The notes beneath the pieces were generated by a model, which was given only the letters and a program-made list of their open reading frames with translations, did not search any database and had not been told where the DNA came from. A stretch of DNA of 64,000 bases from Acidobacteriota bacterium (lineage in GTDB: Bacteria > Acidobacteriota > Terriglobia > Terriglobales > SCQP01): contig DAIDIE010000037.1 of NCBI GenBank assembly GCA_027459505.1, forward strand, positions 1 through 64,000, read 5' to 3'. Position 1 is the first letter of the stretch. Each line of letters opens with the position of its first letter. Both the position numbers and the translations under genes were made by a program. This document shows, one piece after another, positions 36,439-45,105 of this stretch.

Positions 36439-37347
36439 TTGCGTCGCCGCACCCTTTCGCTTGCCGCGCGTCTGTTTTCAGCGCTATTCATGCTGCTCTA
36501 CTTGGGACTGCGAGCGCGCGCCCAGGAAGCGCCGTACTTTGTCACCTACGATCACCACTTGGAGGAGCCTAGCAGCCTGGAGATCGAGGCCTCCACGACG
36601 GCCGGTTCGCCCCACGGTGGGCAGCGCACGTTCTTTGCCCCCTACACGGAATTCGAGTACGGAGTCACTGGCTGGTGGACCAGCGAGTTGTACGTTGAGG
36701 GGCAAACCACCGCACAAGACAGCACCCTGTTCACAGGCTGGCGCTTGGAAAACCGCTTTGCCCTGTTGGCGCACGACCATGCCGTCAACCCGGTCTTGTA
36801 CTTTGAGTACGAAGACGTTAACGAGGCCAGCCGGATCACAACCGAGGTCACCGGCCATAACCAGCTTGGTCCGGACACGAATGCCACGGCGCGCCTGCAA
36901 CTCGACCGCGAGTTGGAGACGAAGTTGATCCTGTCCGGGGATCGCCACGGCTGGAACATCTCCTGGAACGGTATTGTGGAAAAGAATTTTACCCAAAATG
37001 AAGGCGTGGAATTCGGGTATGCCCTGGGGGTGGCTCATAGTCTGGCAGGCCTATCGAGTGGCGCTAACTGCGTTTTTTGCCGCAATGCCCTGGCTCTGGG
37101 GCTGGAAGCGTATGGCGGGTTGGGAAGCACACAGTCTTTGACTCTCCGTGACACCGCTCAGTACATTGCGCCGGTTCTAGCCTGGCAACTCTCCCCGAAC
37201 TCGACATTGCGCCTTTCCCCGGGAGTGGGGCTGACCCATGTGAGCGAGCCGCTATTGCTGCGTATTGGGTACAGCTATGAGTTTCCGGGTTTCGGCGAGG
37301 CGCTGGCCGGACTGCTGCACCATCGCGGCAAGAGTGGGCTCCAATGA
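36439..37347 (+). CDS. Outer-membrane beta-barrel-like protein
   Basis: The product is 302 residues with a TTG start after a strong GGGGAGGAG site. A signal peptide covers about 1-28 (LFSALFMLLYLGLRARAQ). The rest has alternating polar/hydrophobic strands (VTGWWTSELYVEGQT, WRLENRFALLAHD, ATARLQLDRELETKLILSGDRHG, LRLSPGVGLTHVSEP) and ends in an aromatic strand (LLRIGYSYEFPGF), as expected of a barrel, though followed by a short tail. A lone CVFC pair near residue 212 is odd for a barrel. The stop overlaps the cytochrome c start by 4 nt, so the two are translationally coupled. Confidence 0.75.
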   Translation: MRRRTLSLAARLFSALFMLLYLGLRARAQEAPYFVTYDHHLEEPSSLEIEASTTAGSPHGGQRTFFAPYTEFEYGVTGWWTSELYVEGQTTAQDSTLFTGWRLENRFALLAHDHAVNPVLYFEYEDVNEASRITTEVTGHNQLGPDTNATARLQLDRELETKLILSGDRHGWNISWNGIVEKNFTQNEGVEFGYALGVAHSLAGLSSGANCVFCRNALALGLEAYGGLGSTQSLTLRDTAQYIAPVLAWQLSPNSTLRLSPGVGLTHVSEPLLLRIGYSYEFPGFGEALAGLLHHRGKSGLQ

Positions 37348-37751
37348 AAACCGCTAAAACGTTTAGCCTGCTGAGTCTTTTCGTGTTGCTGGTTACGGCT
37401 TGGGCGCAGAATCCTGGTTATCGTGTGGACCCAGGATGGAAAGTGCCACCGAAGGCCGCGGTGAAGAAGAACCCGCTGCCGCCAACGCCCGCCGTCCTGG
37501 CCGGCGGGAAAGCGCTCTTTCGCGCCCATTGCGCCTCCTGCCATGGGCGGGATGGGCAGGGCGGCCGGCGCGCCGCTGATTTCCATCTCGCCGCGGTTCA
37601 GGCGCAAAGTGACGGAGCTCTTCTCTACAAAATGAGCCACGGCTATCGCCGCAAAGGGATGCCATCGTTCAGCCAGCTCCCTGAGGTGCAGCGCTGGCAG
37701 ATCATTCTGTACCTGCGCGAGCTAGGGAAAGAACGCGGACACCGGAAGTAG
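37344..37751 (+). CDS. Small exported c-type cytochrome
   Basis: The product is 135 residues. Signal peptide about 1-21 (LLSLFVLLVTAWAQ). A single haem site CASCH near residue 65, with a likely Met ligand in KGMPSF near 111. The C-terminal helix LPEVQRWQIILYLREL is typical of monohaem cytochrome c in the periplasm or as a subunit of a redox complex. The ATG overlaps the stop of the barrel gene, suggesting an equal, joint product. Confidence 0.9.
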   Translation: MKTAKTFSLLSLFVLLVTAWAQNPGYRVDPGWKVPPKAAVKKNPLPPTPAVLAGGKALFRAHCASCHGRDGQGGRRAADFHLAAVQAQSDGALLYKMSHGYRRKGMPSFSQLPEVQRWQIILYLRELGKERGHRK

Positions 37752-37753
37752 CA

Positions 37754-37880
37754 CTAGAGCGACGCAGCCTCTCGCCCGCGAGAGAATGATCGGCATCGGC
37801 GGCTTCACGTGGTCGCTGGAGAACGCGCCAGCGACCGTCCAGCAAGCTATTCCGGCGGAGGAGTCGGGAGCAAGGCGCGA
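37754..37880 (+). repeat. Dispersed repeat family A, copy 4 (degenerate)
   Basis: Matches the 3' half of family A: GGCATCGGCGGCTTCACG, then CGCTGGAGAACGCGCCAGCGACC. The 5' half, including CCAGTG, is missing and the 3' end has diverged. It lies directly after the cytochrome c gene. Confidence 0.7.
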
Positions 37881-37937
37881 CTCACGGGTCCACTGGTACA
37901 GGTTTTGAGCCCAAAACCGTGACAATGCCGTAACAAT

Positions 37938-37973
37938 TGAGTCATTGACTCAGAGACCAAACTCCCGTTAAAG
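37938..37973 (+). promoter_or_regulatory. Candidate promoter and palindromic operator of the DUF3857 genes
   Basis: TTGACT (37945-37950), 17-nt spacer, TTAAAG (37968-37973). TGAGTCA-T-TGACTCA (37938-37952), a perfect 7+1+7 palindrome, overlaps the -35 box. The start codon is 38 nt downstream. Confidence 0.55.
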
Positions 37974-38010
37974 TGTCGGGTCAGCGCTGCTTATAAGCGC
38001 GTCCACACTT

Positions 38011-39972
38011 ATGAAGCCCTTTCGGTTGCAGTTGGTCCTGTCGCTTGCCTTAATGTGTTTTCTTCTCGCCAGTGGGCGCGCCTGGGCATGGCCTCAGCTC
38101 ACGCCCGAGCAGCGCGCCTTCAAAGCGGTCCCCGGTATTCCCGATGCTCCGGCGGTGATCCTTTATCACGAGGTCACCTCCAACGATAATCACGGCTTTG
38201 AGGCGCATACGTTCCGGATCAAGATTCTGACCCAGGCCGGGAAAAAATACGGCGACATTTCCATTCCATACCGGAAAGGTCCTTTTTCGATCACCGGGAT
38301 TGCCGCGCGTACCATCCTTCCGGATGGGACCGTGGTTCCGTTCAAAGGCAAGGTGCTGGACCAGTTGGTAGCACAGAAAAATGGCGCGCGCGTGTACAAA
38401 AAAGTCTTCGCCATGCCGGACGTCGAGCCAGGTTGCATCATCGATTACACCTACGCCTATGCGTGGGACACGGACTGGCTGTATTCCACCTACTGGAACG
38501 TACAGAAGGATCTGTACACCGTTCATTCCTACTTTGATTACGTTCCCTACAGCGGCGATAGTGGGTTTCAGATTTACTGGGTCACTCATCAGCTTCCCAA
38601 AGGGCTCGCGCCAAAGCGGGTTCATGGCACCCACAAATACGAAATCCGCATGACTGCGGATAATATCGCTCCCTACATCACGGAAGATGATATGCCTCCC
38701 CTGCGCTCCTTGGTTGCGGGGGTCCATTTCTTCTACAGCGACAAAGTGGGTCTGACGAACGTTAAAGACTTCTGGAAGCGACAGGACAAGGCATGGTTGA
38801 AACAGGCCAACCGCTTTATCGGAAAAACCGACAAGCTGCGCGGACAGGCGGACAAAATTACAGCGGGCTCGACCAGTCAGCAAGACAAGCTCCACAAACT
38901 CTACGATTACGTCCAGTCGCTAAAAAACCTGAGCTATCCACCGCACGCCGACGCCATCACTGGTAAACCACCATTTCGCAATGGCAGCGCCAGCGATGCT
39001 CTTAGTCACGGCGGCGGAACCCGCAATGATTTGAACCTGCTGCTGGCGGGCTTGGCGCAGGCTGAGGACATACCGGTCACGTTGGCGCGCAGTTCCAGCC
39101 GCTACGATGATTTCTTCGCCACCACGGTTGCTGATCCCAAAGGTTTGGACGCCTACATCGACCTGGTGAGTGTGAATGGTCAGCAGCTAGCCTTCGATCC
39201 GGGCACGCCGGGATGTCCCTTCGGCCTGCTGCCTTGGTATCGCAGCGGGAGTCCGATGCTGGTGCTCGATAAGGATGGCGGGAAATTCGCCGTCAGTCCC
39301 CTGCCTCAGGACAACGAGACAGCCGTGCAGCGCGGAGGCAAACTGACCCTTGGTGAAGATGGTTCCTTGCAGGGAACCGTGAATGTGAAGCTGAGCGGCG
39401 AAGAAGCCTTCAATTGGCGCTTCGACACAAGAGATGACGACGCGGCCACCCGCCAGCGTGAGTTGCTCAAATGGGTGCGCCACTGGTTCCCCAATAATGC
39501 CGACGTTCAACTGAACGGCGCCGTCAATTGGAACGCGGTTGAACAGCCACTCGCCTTTGCGGTGAACATCAAGCTCCCCTATTTCGCTCAGAACGCCGGC
39601 TCTCACGTCTTGGTTCCGGTGGATCCGTTTGAGATGTTCGAAAAGGCCCGCTTGCAGAATCCTGCGCGCACCTACTCCTTCTACTTCGACTACCCCTCCG
39701 CCACCATTGACGACGTCGATTTCGTTCTACCCAGGGATTTCAACCTTACCGCCCTCCCCAAGGGCGCCACTCTACAGCAGCACTTCATTCAATACCAGTT
39801 GCGGACCTCGGCACAGGGCAACGTGATCCACGTGCACCGCATGGCGGGATCGAACTGCGAAATCATTCCCGCAAAATTTCATGATGTGTTCCGGCAGTAT
39901 TTCGGAATGGTCAAGCACAACGACCAGCAGCGCATTCTGCTGGCCCGAGCCGCGACCGTGGCGGCGAACTGA
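38011..39972 (+). CDS. DUF3857 / transglutaminase-like protein, degenerate active site
   Basis: The product is 653 residues with a signal peptide (about 1-27, ending AWA). The N-terminal half (about 30-250) is a DUF3857 domain (VILYHEVTSNDN, GITGIAARTILPDGTVVPFKGKV, PDVEPGCIIDYTYAY). A transglutaminase-like fold follows (about 285-400). Where active members have GDCKDKA, this one reads GTRNDLN with Arg338 in the Cys place, and the His is also absent, while the Asp strand (LAFDPGTPG) remains. So it is probably a binding rather than catalytic protein. The tail carries a beta-rich domain. It is 9 nt before a paralogue with an intact triad. Confidence 0.85.
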   Translation: MKPFRLQLVLSLALMCFLLASGRAWAWPQLTPEQRAFKAVPGIPDAPAVILYHEVTSNDNHGFEAHTFRIKILTQAGKKYGDISIPYRKGPFSITGIAARTILPDGTVVPFKGKVLDQLVAQKNGARVYKKVFAMPDVEPGCIIDYTYAYAWDTDWLYSTYWNVQKDLYTVHSYFDYVPYSGDSGFQIYWVTHQLPKGLAPKRVHGTHKYEIRMTADNIAPYITEDDMPPLRSLVAGVHFFYSDKVGLTNVKDFWKRQDKAWLKQANRFIGKTDKLRGQADKITAGSTSQQDKLHKLYDYVQSLKNLSYPPHADAITGKPPFRNGSASDALSHGGGTRNDLNLLLAGLAQAEDIPVTLARSSSRYDDFFATTVADPKGLDAYIDLVSVNGQQLAFDPGTPGCPFGLLPWYRSGSPMLVLDKDGGKFAVSPLPQDNETAVQRGGKLTLGEDGSLQGTVNVKLSGEEAFNWRFDTRDDDAATRQRELLKWVRHWFPNNADVQLNGAVNWNAVEQPLAFAVNIKLPYFAQNAGSHVLVPVDPFEMFEKARLQNPARTYSFYFDYPSATIDDVDFVLPRDFNLTALPKGATLQQHFIQYQLRTSAQGNVIHVHRMAGSNCEIIPAKFHDVFRQYFGMVKHNDQQRILLARAATVAAN

Positions 39973-39981
39973 GAGGCTAAC

Positions 39982-42045
39982 GTGAACAGCAAGCATTTGT
40001 GGCGGAAGTTTGCGGGGCTTGGGCTCTTGCTGGTGTTGGCGGCGGCCGCGCCGCGCTGCGAGGCGGAACGGGATAATGGCAAGGCCAAGGTCCCCGACTG
40101 GGTGCTGGAAGCCGCCAAGACCCCCACCCCAAACTACTCCTATCGCGTGAATGCTTACGTGCTGTTGGATTCGGAACAGGATCAGGTTCTTCCGAATGGA
40201 CGGATAGAAAAAGACCGGCGACTGGTCTACAAGCTTGTCACTTCCAAGGGAGCGGAGGAAGAGAGTTTCTTGGAAACTTCATCTGATCCAGGCTGGAAGA
40301 TCCCAGTTTTCAACGGTTGGACTATAACCGCGGACGGTAAGAAATATTCGCGCTCTCTCAAAGATGTCATCGTGCATGGCGATAATGCGGATGAAGACTT
40401 ATACGGAGACCGCCGCTCCGTCCGGCTGGAACTGCCTTGGGCCATTCCGGGCAACATTGTTGCTTACGAGTTTAAGCAAGAGGGATTGCCGCAGTTCTGG
40501 GAATTGGACTGGCAATTCCAGCGGCAAAATCCCATTGTCTCCGAGCAGTACCAACTCACGCTCCCGCCTGGCTGGGAATACCGCTCGTATTGGCTGAACC
40601 ACGCCAAGGTCGAGCCGGTGATTCAGGGCAACACCTCCACCTGGAGCTTGCAAGACGTCGCTCCTGTGCGCCCCGAGCCCCATTGTCCGGAATTTGGGGA
40701 ACTGGCGGGCGCACTGCGGCTGCATCTGTTTTCTGCCTCCAATCCCCTAGCGCAATTGAATACCTGGCCGGAGGTGTCGGCGTGGGCTTATAAGCTGGCG
40801 GCCAGCGGTTGGCTGGTTACGCCCGAAATTCAGCAAAAGGCGGCCACTCTGACCGCGGGCTGCGCCGACGTGACGTGTAAAGTGAACCGGCTGGCGCGTT
40901 TCGTGCAGAAGGATGTCCGTTACGTGGAAATTTCGTTGCTGGCCACCGGGTATACCCCACACCCGGCGCCGCAGGTGCTGCGTACCCAGTACGGCGATTG
41001 CAAGGATAAGGCCATCCTGTTGGCCAGTTTGCTCAAGGCGGAAGGCATCGCAAGCTATCCGTTGTTGGTCAACACGGTTCGAGGCGCAACCACCCCAGAC
41101 TTTGCCAGCCCGTTTTTCAATCACATGATCCTGGCGGTCAGCATTCCTGCTGGCGCGCAATCGCCCTCCTGGAGCGCGATTGTGAACGATCCGCAGTTGG
41201 GCCGCCTGCTCATCATCGATGGCACCCTGCGCGATCAGGCGCCGGGCGAGGTCCCCTTTTATCTGGCGAGCGAAGACGCCCTGGTGGTCCTCCCCTCGGG
41301 GGGCAAACTGATTCAAATTCCCACTGCAGCCCCCAGCTTCAACCGCCTCTTCCGGCAGGGAGATTTCGTCCTTCGTCCCGATGGCGCGCTGCTTGGCAAT
41401 GTCACGGAACTGCGCTGGGGACAGCCGGCTTGGATTGCGCGCCAAGTCTATGATGGCCCGGGAACCGACAACCAGCGAATCCTGGACAATTTTCTGCGGC
41501 CCTACCTCTCGGACTTCCAGGCCAAAATCGATTCTATTCAGCCAGGCAAGCGCGTCTTCCGGATGGACTACAGCGTGGCCGCACCATCCTATCTGCAGGA
41601 CGCCGGCGGCTACCTGATGCTACGCCCCTGCGTTTTGGGTTCGGTGACCTTCAGTACCCTCGATCCGGATCACGACGCCAGGCGCTATCCGGTGGTCTTC
41701 GACTCTCTGGAGGTACGCAGCGACATTTACAAAATTCGCATCCCCGCCGGTTATAGCCTGATGGACACCCCCCGGCCGGTCAAGCTGGACTACCCGTTTG
41801 CCAGCTATGAAAGCACCATTGATCCGCCCTCCGCGGCCAATAACTATACCTTGACCTACAAGCGAGTCTTCACCGTGAAAGAACTCGAGGTGCCTACCCC
41901 GGAAGTGAAGCAGTTGCAGCAGATGTTCTACCGCATCAACGGAGACGAGCAGAACCAGCTCTTGCTGCAGCGCGCCGCCAGCGCGCCCACCGCCGCCGCC
42001 CCCGCGGCCACGCCGGTCAGCCCGTCGCAAAACTCCGGGCGCTGA
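39982..42045 (+). CDS. DUF3857 / transglutaminase-like protein, intact triad
   Basis: The product is 687 residues with a GTG start and a signal peptide (about 1-30). DUF3857 domain at about 55-260, then a transglutaminase core with Cys340 in QYGDCKDKAILLASLLK, His381 in FFNHMIL and Asp413 in LLIIDGTL, all present. A C-terminal beta-rich domain and a Pro/Ala-rich end follow. Proteins of this layout are exported and abundant in Acidobacteriota and Bacteroidetes; their substrates are not known. It follows its degenerate paralogue by 9 nt, so the two are made together and may form a heteromer. Confidence 0.88.
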   Translation: MNSKHLWRKFAGLGLLLVLAAAAPRCEAERDNGKAKVPDWVLEAAKTPTPNYSYRVNAYVLLDSEQDQVLPNGRIEKDRRLVYKLVTSKGAEEESFLETSSDPGWKIPVFNGWTITADGKKYSRSLKDVIVHGDNADEDLYGDRRSVRLELPWAIPGNIVAYEFKQEGLPQFWELDWQFQRQNPIVSEQYQLTLPPGWEYRSYWLNHAKVEPVIQGNTSTWSLQDVAPVRPEPHCPEFGELAGALRLHLFSASNPLAQLNTWPEVSAWAYKLAASGWLVTPEIQQKAATLTAGCADVTCKVNRLARFVQKDVRYVEISLLATGYTPHPAPQVLRTQYGDCKDKAILLASLLKAEGIASYPLLVNTVRGATTPDFASPFFNHMILAVSIPAGAQSPSWSAIVNDPQLGRLLIIDGTLRDQAPGEVPFYLASEDALVVLPSGGKLIQIPTAAPSFNRLFRQGDFVLRPDGALLGNVTELRWGQPAWIARQVYDGPGTDNQRILDNFLRPYLSDFQAKIDSIQPGKRVFRMDYSVAAPSYLQDAGGYLMLRPCVLGSVTFSTLDPDHDARRYPVVFDSLEVRSDIYKIRIPAGYSLMDTPRPVKLDYPFASYESTIDPPSAANNYTLTYKRVFTVKELEVPTPEVKQLQQMFYRINGDEQNQLLLQRAASAPTAAAPAATPVSPSQNSGR

Positions 42046-42098
42046 GGAAGCGCAAGGAGTTGCGGGTTGGCCCGCATGGCTCGGGGAATTCCTCGCGA
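42046..42098. other. Short spacer before repeat B copy 2
   Basis: GGAAGCGCAAGGAGTTGCGGGTTGG-type spacer; nothing recognised. Together with 42191-42428 it belongs to a 383-nt gene-free stretch before the MFS gene. Confidence 0.3.
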
Positions 42099-42190
42099 TC
42101 CAGGGCCGAGTCGAACTGCTTTCGAGTTCGAGATCGCAGGCCGAAGTGATAGCTAAGGTCCGGGGTTGCCGTTGGGTCCCGCACCGCTCG
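42099..42190 (+). repeat. Dispersed repeat family B, copy 2 (without C)
   Basis: Begins TCCAGGGCCGAGTCGAACTG and ends GGTCCCGCACCGCTCG. It is nearly the same as copies at 5997 and 61828, but no C element follows. Copies 1 and 2 share TCGAACTGCTTTCGAG, while copies 2 and 3 share TTCGAGTTCGAGATCGCA. Confidence 0.85.
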
Positions 42191-42315
42191 TAAACTTCTG
42201 CGCCCGTTCCCACCATTCAGAGGCGGCTCGTGCGCGCCCCCCTGCGAACCGCGGCAAGCTCAACGCGTGAGCTCGACGCGGCTGGCAGCCTATGCCGCGA
42301 CAAGCTCAAGGACGC

Positions 42316-42329
42316 CTGTAACGCTACAG
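42316..42329 (+). promoter_or_regulatory. Weak palindrome, possible LacI-type operator
   Basis: CTGTAACGCTACAG is an imperfect palindrome with a central CG, about 100 nt before the MFS start. Its spacing is 2 nt shorter than the standard LacI-family site, so it is weaker than the one at 44902. Confidence 0.35.
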
Positions 42330-42428
42330 CCGTGCAGCGCCCGCCTTTGCCGATGACACTAGCAAGCCCTTCGTGTTAATGTTCCGTCGCCCCCTGTATT
42401 CAACCGGGCGTGGAAAGCGAAACCAACT

Positions 42429-43736
42429 ATGGCCAATGTCCCTGTCAGCAGCGGAACCACTTCCGCCTCCAGCGCGGTCAAAACCGACTACCGCGCCATG
42501 TCCATTTTGACCACGTTGTTCTTTTTGTGGGGTTTTTTGACTAGTTTGAACGACGTGCTCATTCCTCACCTGAAGGCCATTTTTAGCCTAAACTACGCCG
42601 AGGCAATGTTGGTGCAGTTTGCCTTCTTTTCCACCTACTTCTTCATTTCGCTTCCGGCCAGCGGTTTGATTGAAAAACTGGGCTACAAGCGGGCCATGGT
42701 CGGCGGTCTGCTGCTGATGAGTTTGGGTTGTTTTCTGTTCGTTCCCGCCGCCAGCGTCGCGGTCTTCGCTGTGTTTCTCGTGGCCTTGGTCTTGCTGGCC
42801 ACCGGCATCACCATCCTGCAGGTTTCCGCCAATCCTTACGTCTCCGTTATTGGCCCCCCGGAGACGGCCTCCAGCCGTTTGAATTTGACGCAGGCCTTCA
42901 ATTCCCTGGGAACAACGCTGGCGCCGCTTTTCGGCAGTGCTCTGATTTTGGCGGGCGCCCATGAGTTGTCGAATCCGAAAAATGCAACAGCCCTGCAACT
43001 GCAGGCCTATCGCGTCCAGCAGGCAAGCTTGGTGAAATTGCCCTACATCGAGTTGGCGGTAGTGTTGCTGCTGGTTGCGATTGGCTTGGGAATGTTGCAC
43101 CTGCCCAAGCTGAGCGGTATTGAGGATACGGCCCAGCCGGGCGGATATGGAGACCTGCTGCGGACGCCCCACGTCAGCCTGGGTGCGTTAGCGATTTTCA
43201 CCTACGTCGGCGCTGAGGTGTCCATTGGCAGCTTCCTCACCAATTACCTGCACCGGCCGGAGATCGCCAATATGACTTTGGCCGCAGCGGCCAACTACGT
43301 GGCCTATTACTGGGGCGGCGCTATGATCGGCCGTTTCATCGGTAGTGGACTGCTGCAGAAGGTAAAGACCTCGGTAGTCCTCGCGATCTCAGCGTTTCTC
43401 GCCACTGCCCTGGTGCTGGCTTCGATGTTGGCCCATGGTCCCGTCGCGATGTGGACCATTCTGGCGGTGGGCTTGTTCAACTCCACTATGTTCCCCAGTA
43501 TTTTCACCCTGGGCATTGCGCAATTGGGGCCGTTGACCAGCAAGGGTAGCGGATTGCTGATCATGGCCATTGTAGGCGGCGCCATTATTCCAGTGCTGCA
43601 GGGATTCATCGCCGACCGCGTCGGCATTCACCACGCCTTCCTGCTGCCGCTGCTTTGCTATGCTTACATCGCCTACTACGCCTTGAGCGGTTCGCGCGTG
43701 CGGCGGGGCTTTGTAACGCCCCCCGTGCAGGTCTAG
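42429..43736 (+). CDS. FucP-type MFS sugar:H+ symporter
   Basis: The product is 435 residues with about 12 membrane spans. The opening SILTTLFFLWGFLTSLNDVLIPHLKAIF is characteristic of the fucose/glucose-galactose permease branch of the MFS, with the acidic residue in the first helix and the later LQVSANPYVSVIGPPETASSRLNLTQAFNSLGT. The sugar cannot be told from sequence; fucose, galactose, glucose or arabinose are candidates. A hairpin terminator follows, then the ROK kinase gene. Confidence 0.93.
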   Translation: MANVPVSSGTTSASSAVKTDYRAMSILTTLFFLWGFLTSLNDVLIPHLKAIFSLNYAEAMLVQFAFFSTYFFISLPASGLIEKLGYKRAMVGGLLLMSLGCFLFVPAASVAVFAVFLVALVLLATGITILQVSANPYVSVIGPPETASSRLNLTQAFNSLGTTLAPLFGSALILAGAHELSNPKNATALQLQAYRVQQASLVKLPYIELAVVLLLVAIGLGMLHLPKLSGIEDTAQPGGYGDLLRTPHVSLGALAIFTYVGAEVSIGSFLTNYLHRPEIANMTLAAAANYVAYYWGGAMIGRFIGSGLLQKVKTSVVLAISAFLATALVLASMLAHGPVAMWTILAVGLFNSTMFPSIFTLGIAQLGPLTSKGSGLLIMAIVGGAIIPVLQGFIADRVGIHHAFLLPLLCYAYIAYYALSGSRVRRGFVTPPVQV

Positions 43737-43756
43737 CCGGCACCACCCTGGGGTTT

Positions 43757-43786
43757 GCGCCCGCCCCGCTACGGTGGGGCGGGCGC
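43757..43786 (+). terminator. Terminator between MFS and ROK genes
   Basis: GCGCCCGCCCC (43757-43767) pairs perfectly with GGGGCGGGCGC (43776-43786), then TTCTCTTT. It ends 12 nt before the ROK start codon and occupies the place of its ribosome site. Confidence 0.75.
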
Positions 43787-43798
43787 TTCTCTTTCACG

Positions 43799-44779
43799 AT
43801 GAGCTTCTACACGATTGGCATTGATTTTGGCGGCACCAACCTGCGGGTAGCCGCCTACGACCACAATCAGCGGCAGTTGGCCGCGCGCGCCCTGCCCAGC
43901 CGGGTGGCCTCGGGGCCGGCGGCGGTGCTTGACGCCATGGCCGCGGCCGTCAGAGAGGTGCAGGCGGCCGCCGCCGGGCTCAGTTTTCGCGGCCTCGCCA
44001 TTGGCAGCCCGGGCCCTTTGGAACTGCCCAACGGCCGTCTTTTGAATCCGCCCAACCTCCCGGGTTGGGATGGCGTGCAGCTCAAGCAGGAGTTGGAGCA
44101 GCGTCTGCAAATGCCGGTCATCGTCGAGTCCGACGCTAACGCGGCCGCGCTGGCTGAATGTGAAATGGGTGCCGGGCGCGAGTTCGGCGTGGCCTCGCTT
44201 TGCATGCTCACGCTGGGCACCGGGGTGGGCGGCGCCATCGTGCTGCAGCATCAGATTTTCCATGGCATGACCGGCATGGCTGGGGAGTTGGGACACGGCC
44301 CGCTAATTCCCGATGGCGCCTCCTGCGGCTGCGGCGCGGCAGGCTGTTTGGAGCAATATGCCTCGGCAACCGCCATCAAACGCCGTGCCCGGGAACTGGC
44401 CGAACTGGCCCCGGAACTGGAGGGCCTGACGCGCAGACAACATTTTGGCGCGGCTGAGGTGGCGCAGTTGGCGCAGCAGGGCAGCACCGCGGCGCAGGAG
44501 ATCTTTGCCGAGGCCGGCGAAGCCCTGGCGCGCGGCCTGGCCCAGGCGATCAACCTTTTGAACTTGCCGCTCTACGTGATCGGCGGAGGCGTGGCGGCCG
44601 CTTGGCCCTTGTTTGCGCCACGCATGTTCGACGCCCTGCAAGAGTTCAGCTACGTCTATCGTCTGACCAGGCCCGGAAACCGCGACACATTTGAGGTCAA
44701 CCGCACCAATGTGTTGCCGGCGCGCCTCGGTTCGGATGCGGGCCTGCTGGGCGCGGCTTTGGTTCCGCTGCATCAGTAG
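43799..44779 (+). CDS. ROK family sugar kinase (glucokinase-like)
   Basis: The product is 326 residues. Motifs: IGIDFGGTNLRVAAYD (ATP phosphate 1), GSPGPL, ESDANAAALAE (catalytic Asp), LGTGVGGAIV, GELGHGPL, and the zinc motif CGCGAAGCLEQYAS. These mark a ROK kinase, probably for glucose or a related hexose, cytoplasmic, acting after uptake by the MFS or SSS symporter. The start at 43799 opens the conserved region. No ribosome site is visible, because a terminator stem lies just upstream. Confidence 0.92.
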   Translation: MSFYTIGIDFGGTNLRVAAYDHNQRQLAARALPSRVASGPAAVLDAMAAAVREVQAAAAGLSFRGLAIGSPGPLELPNGRLLNPPNLPGWDGVQLKQELEQRLQMPVIVESDANAAALAECEMGAGREFGVASLCMLTLGTGVGGAIVLQHQIFHGMTGMAGELGHGPLIPDGASCGCGAAGCLEQYASATAIKRRARELAELAPELEGLTRRQHFGAAEVAQLAQQGSTAAQEIFAEAGEALARGLAQAINLLNLPLYVIGGGVAAAWPLFAPRMFDALQEFSYVYRLTRPGNRDTFEVNRTNVLPARLGSDAGLLGAALVPLHQ

Positions 44780-44864
44780 TGGCCGCGCTGGCGCAAGCCC
44801 GCCGGCGAACCCGGGTTTCGCGCAAAACCGCCCCTGCGTCCTCCCTGTCTGTAGCGTAATAGAT
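44780..44864. other. Spacer before the SSS promoter
   Basis: Part of a 326-nt gene-free stretch (44780-45105). The promoter and operator are listed separately. From 44916 to 45105 it is a leader of about 190 nt containing a short frame (44924-45106) of no clear conservation. Confidence 0.4.
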
Positions 44865-44915
44865 TTGACAAAAAGCCCACCTGCGTCTACCTTGAGACTG
44901 CTGTAAACGATTTCA
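44865..44915 (+). promoter_or_regulatory. Promoter with LacI/CcpA-type operator
   Basis: TTGACA (44865-44870), 17-nt spacer, TACCTT (44888-44893). Just after it is TGTAAACGATTTCA (44902-44915), which fits the LacI-family consensus TGWAANCGNTNWCA exactly, within the near-palindrome CTGTAAACGATTTCAG. It would sit on the transcription start of the SSS symporter gene; the LacI regulator at 47405 is the natural candidate ligand. Confidence 0.7.
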
Positions 44916-45105
44916 GGCTCTCCATGATGTTGCTGCTGGTTTTGGGCCAACACGATGCGGCGGTGCGTGTACCCGCGAGGGTATGGGGCGCCGTCTCCTC
45001 TATATCCCAGGTCTGCCTCCCGCCGGGACGCAGACCCGGCCGGTTGCGTCAAGGGCCGCGGCAGTTGACCTTGCCCGCCGGTGAGCTTACTCAGGAAAAC
45101 AATCT

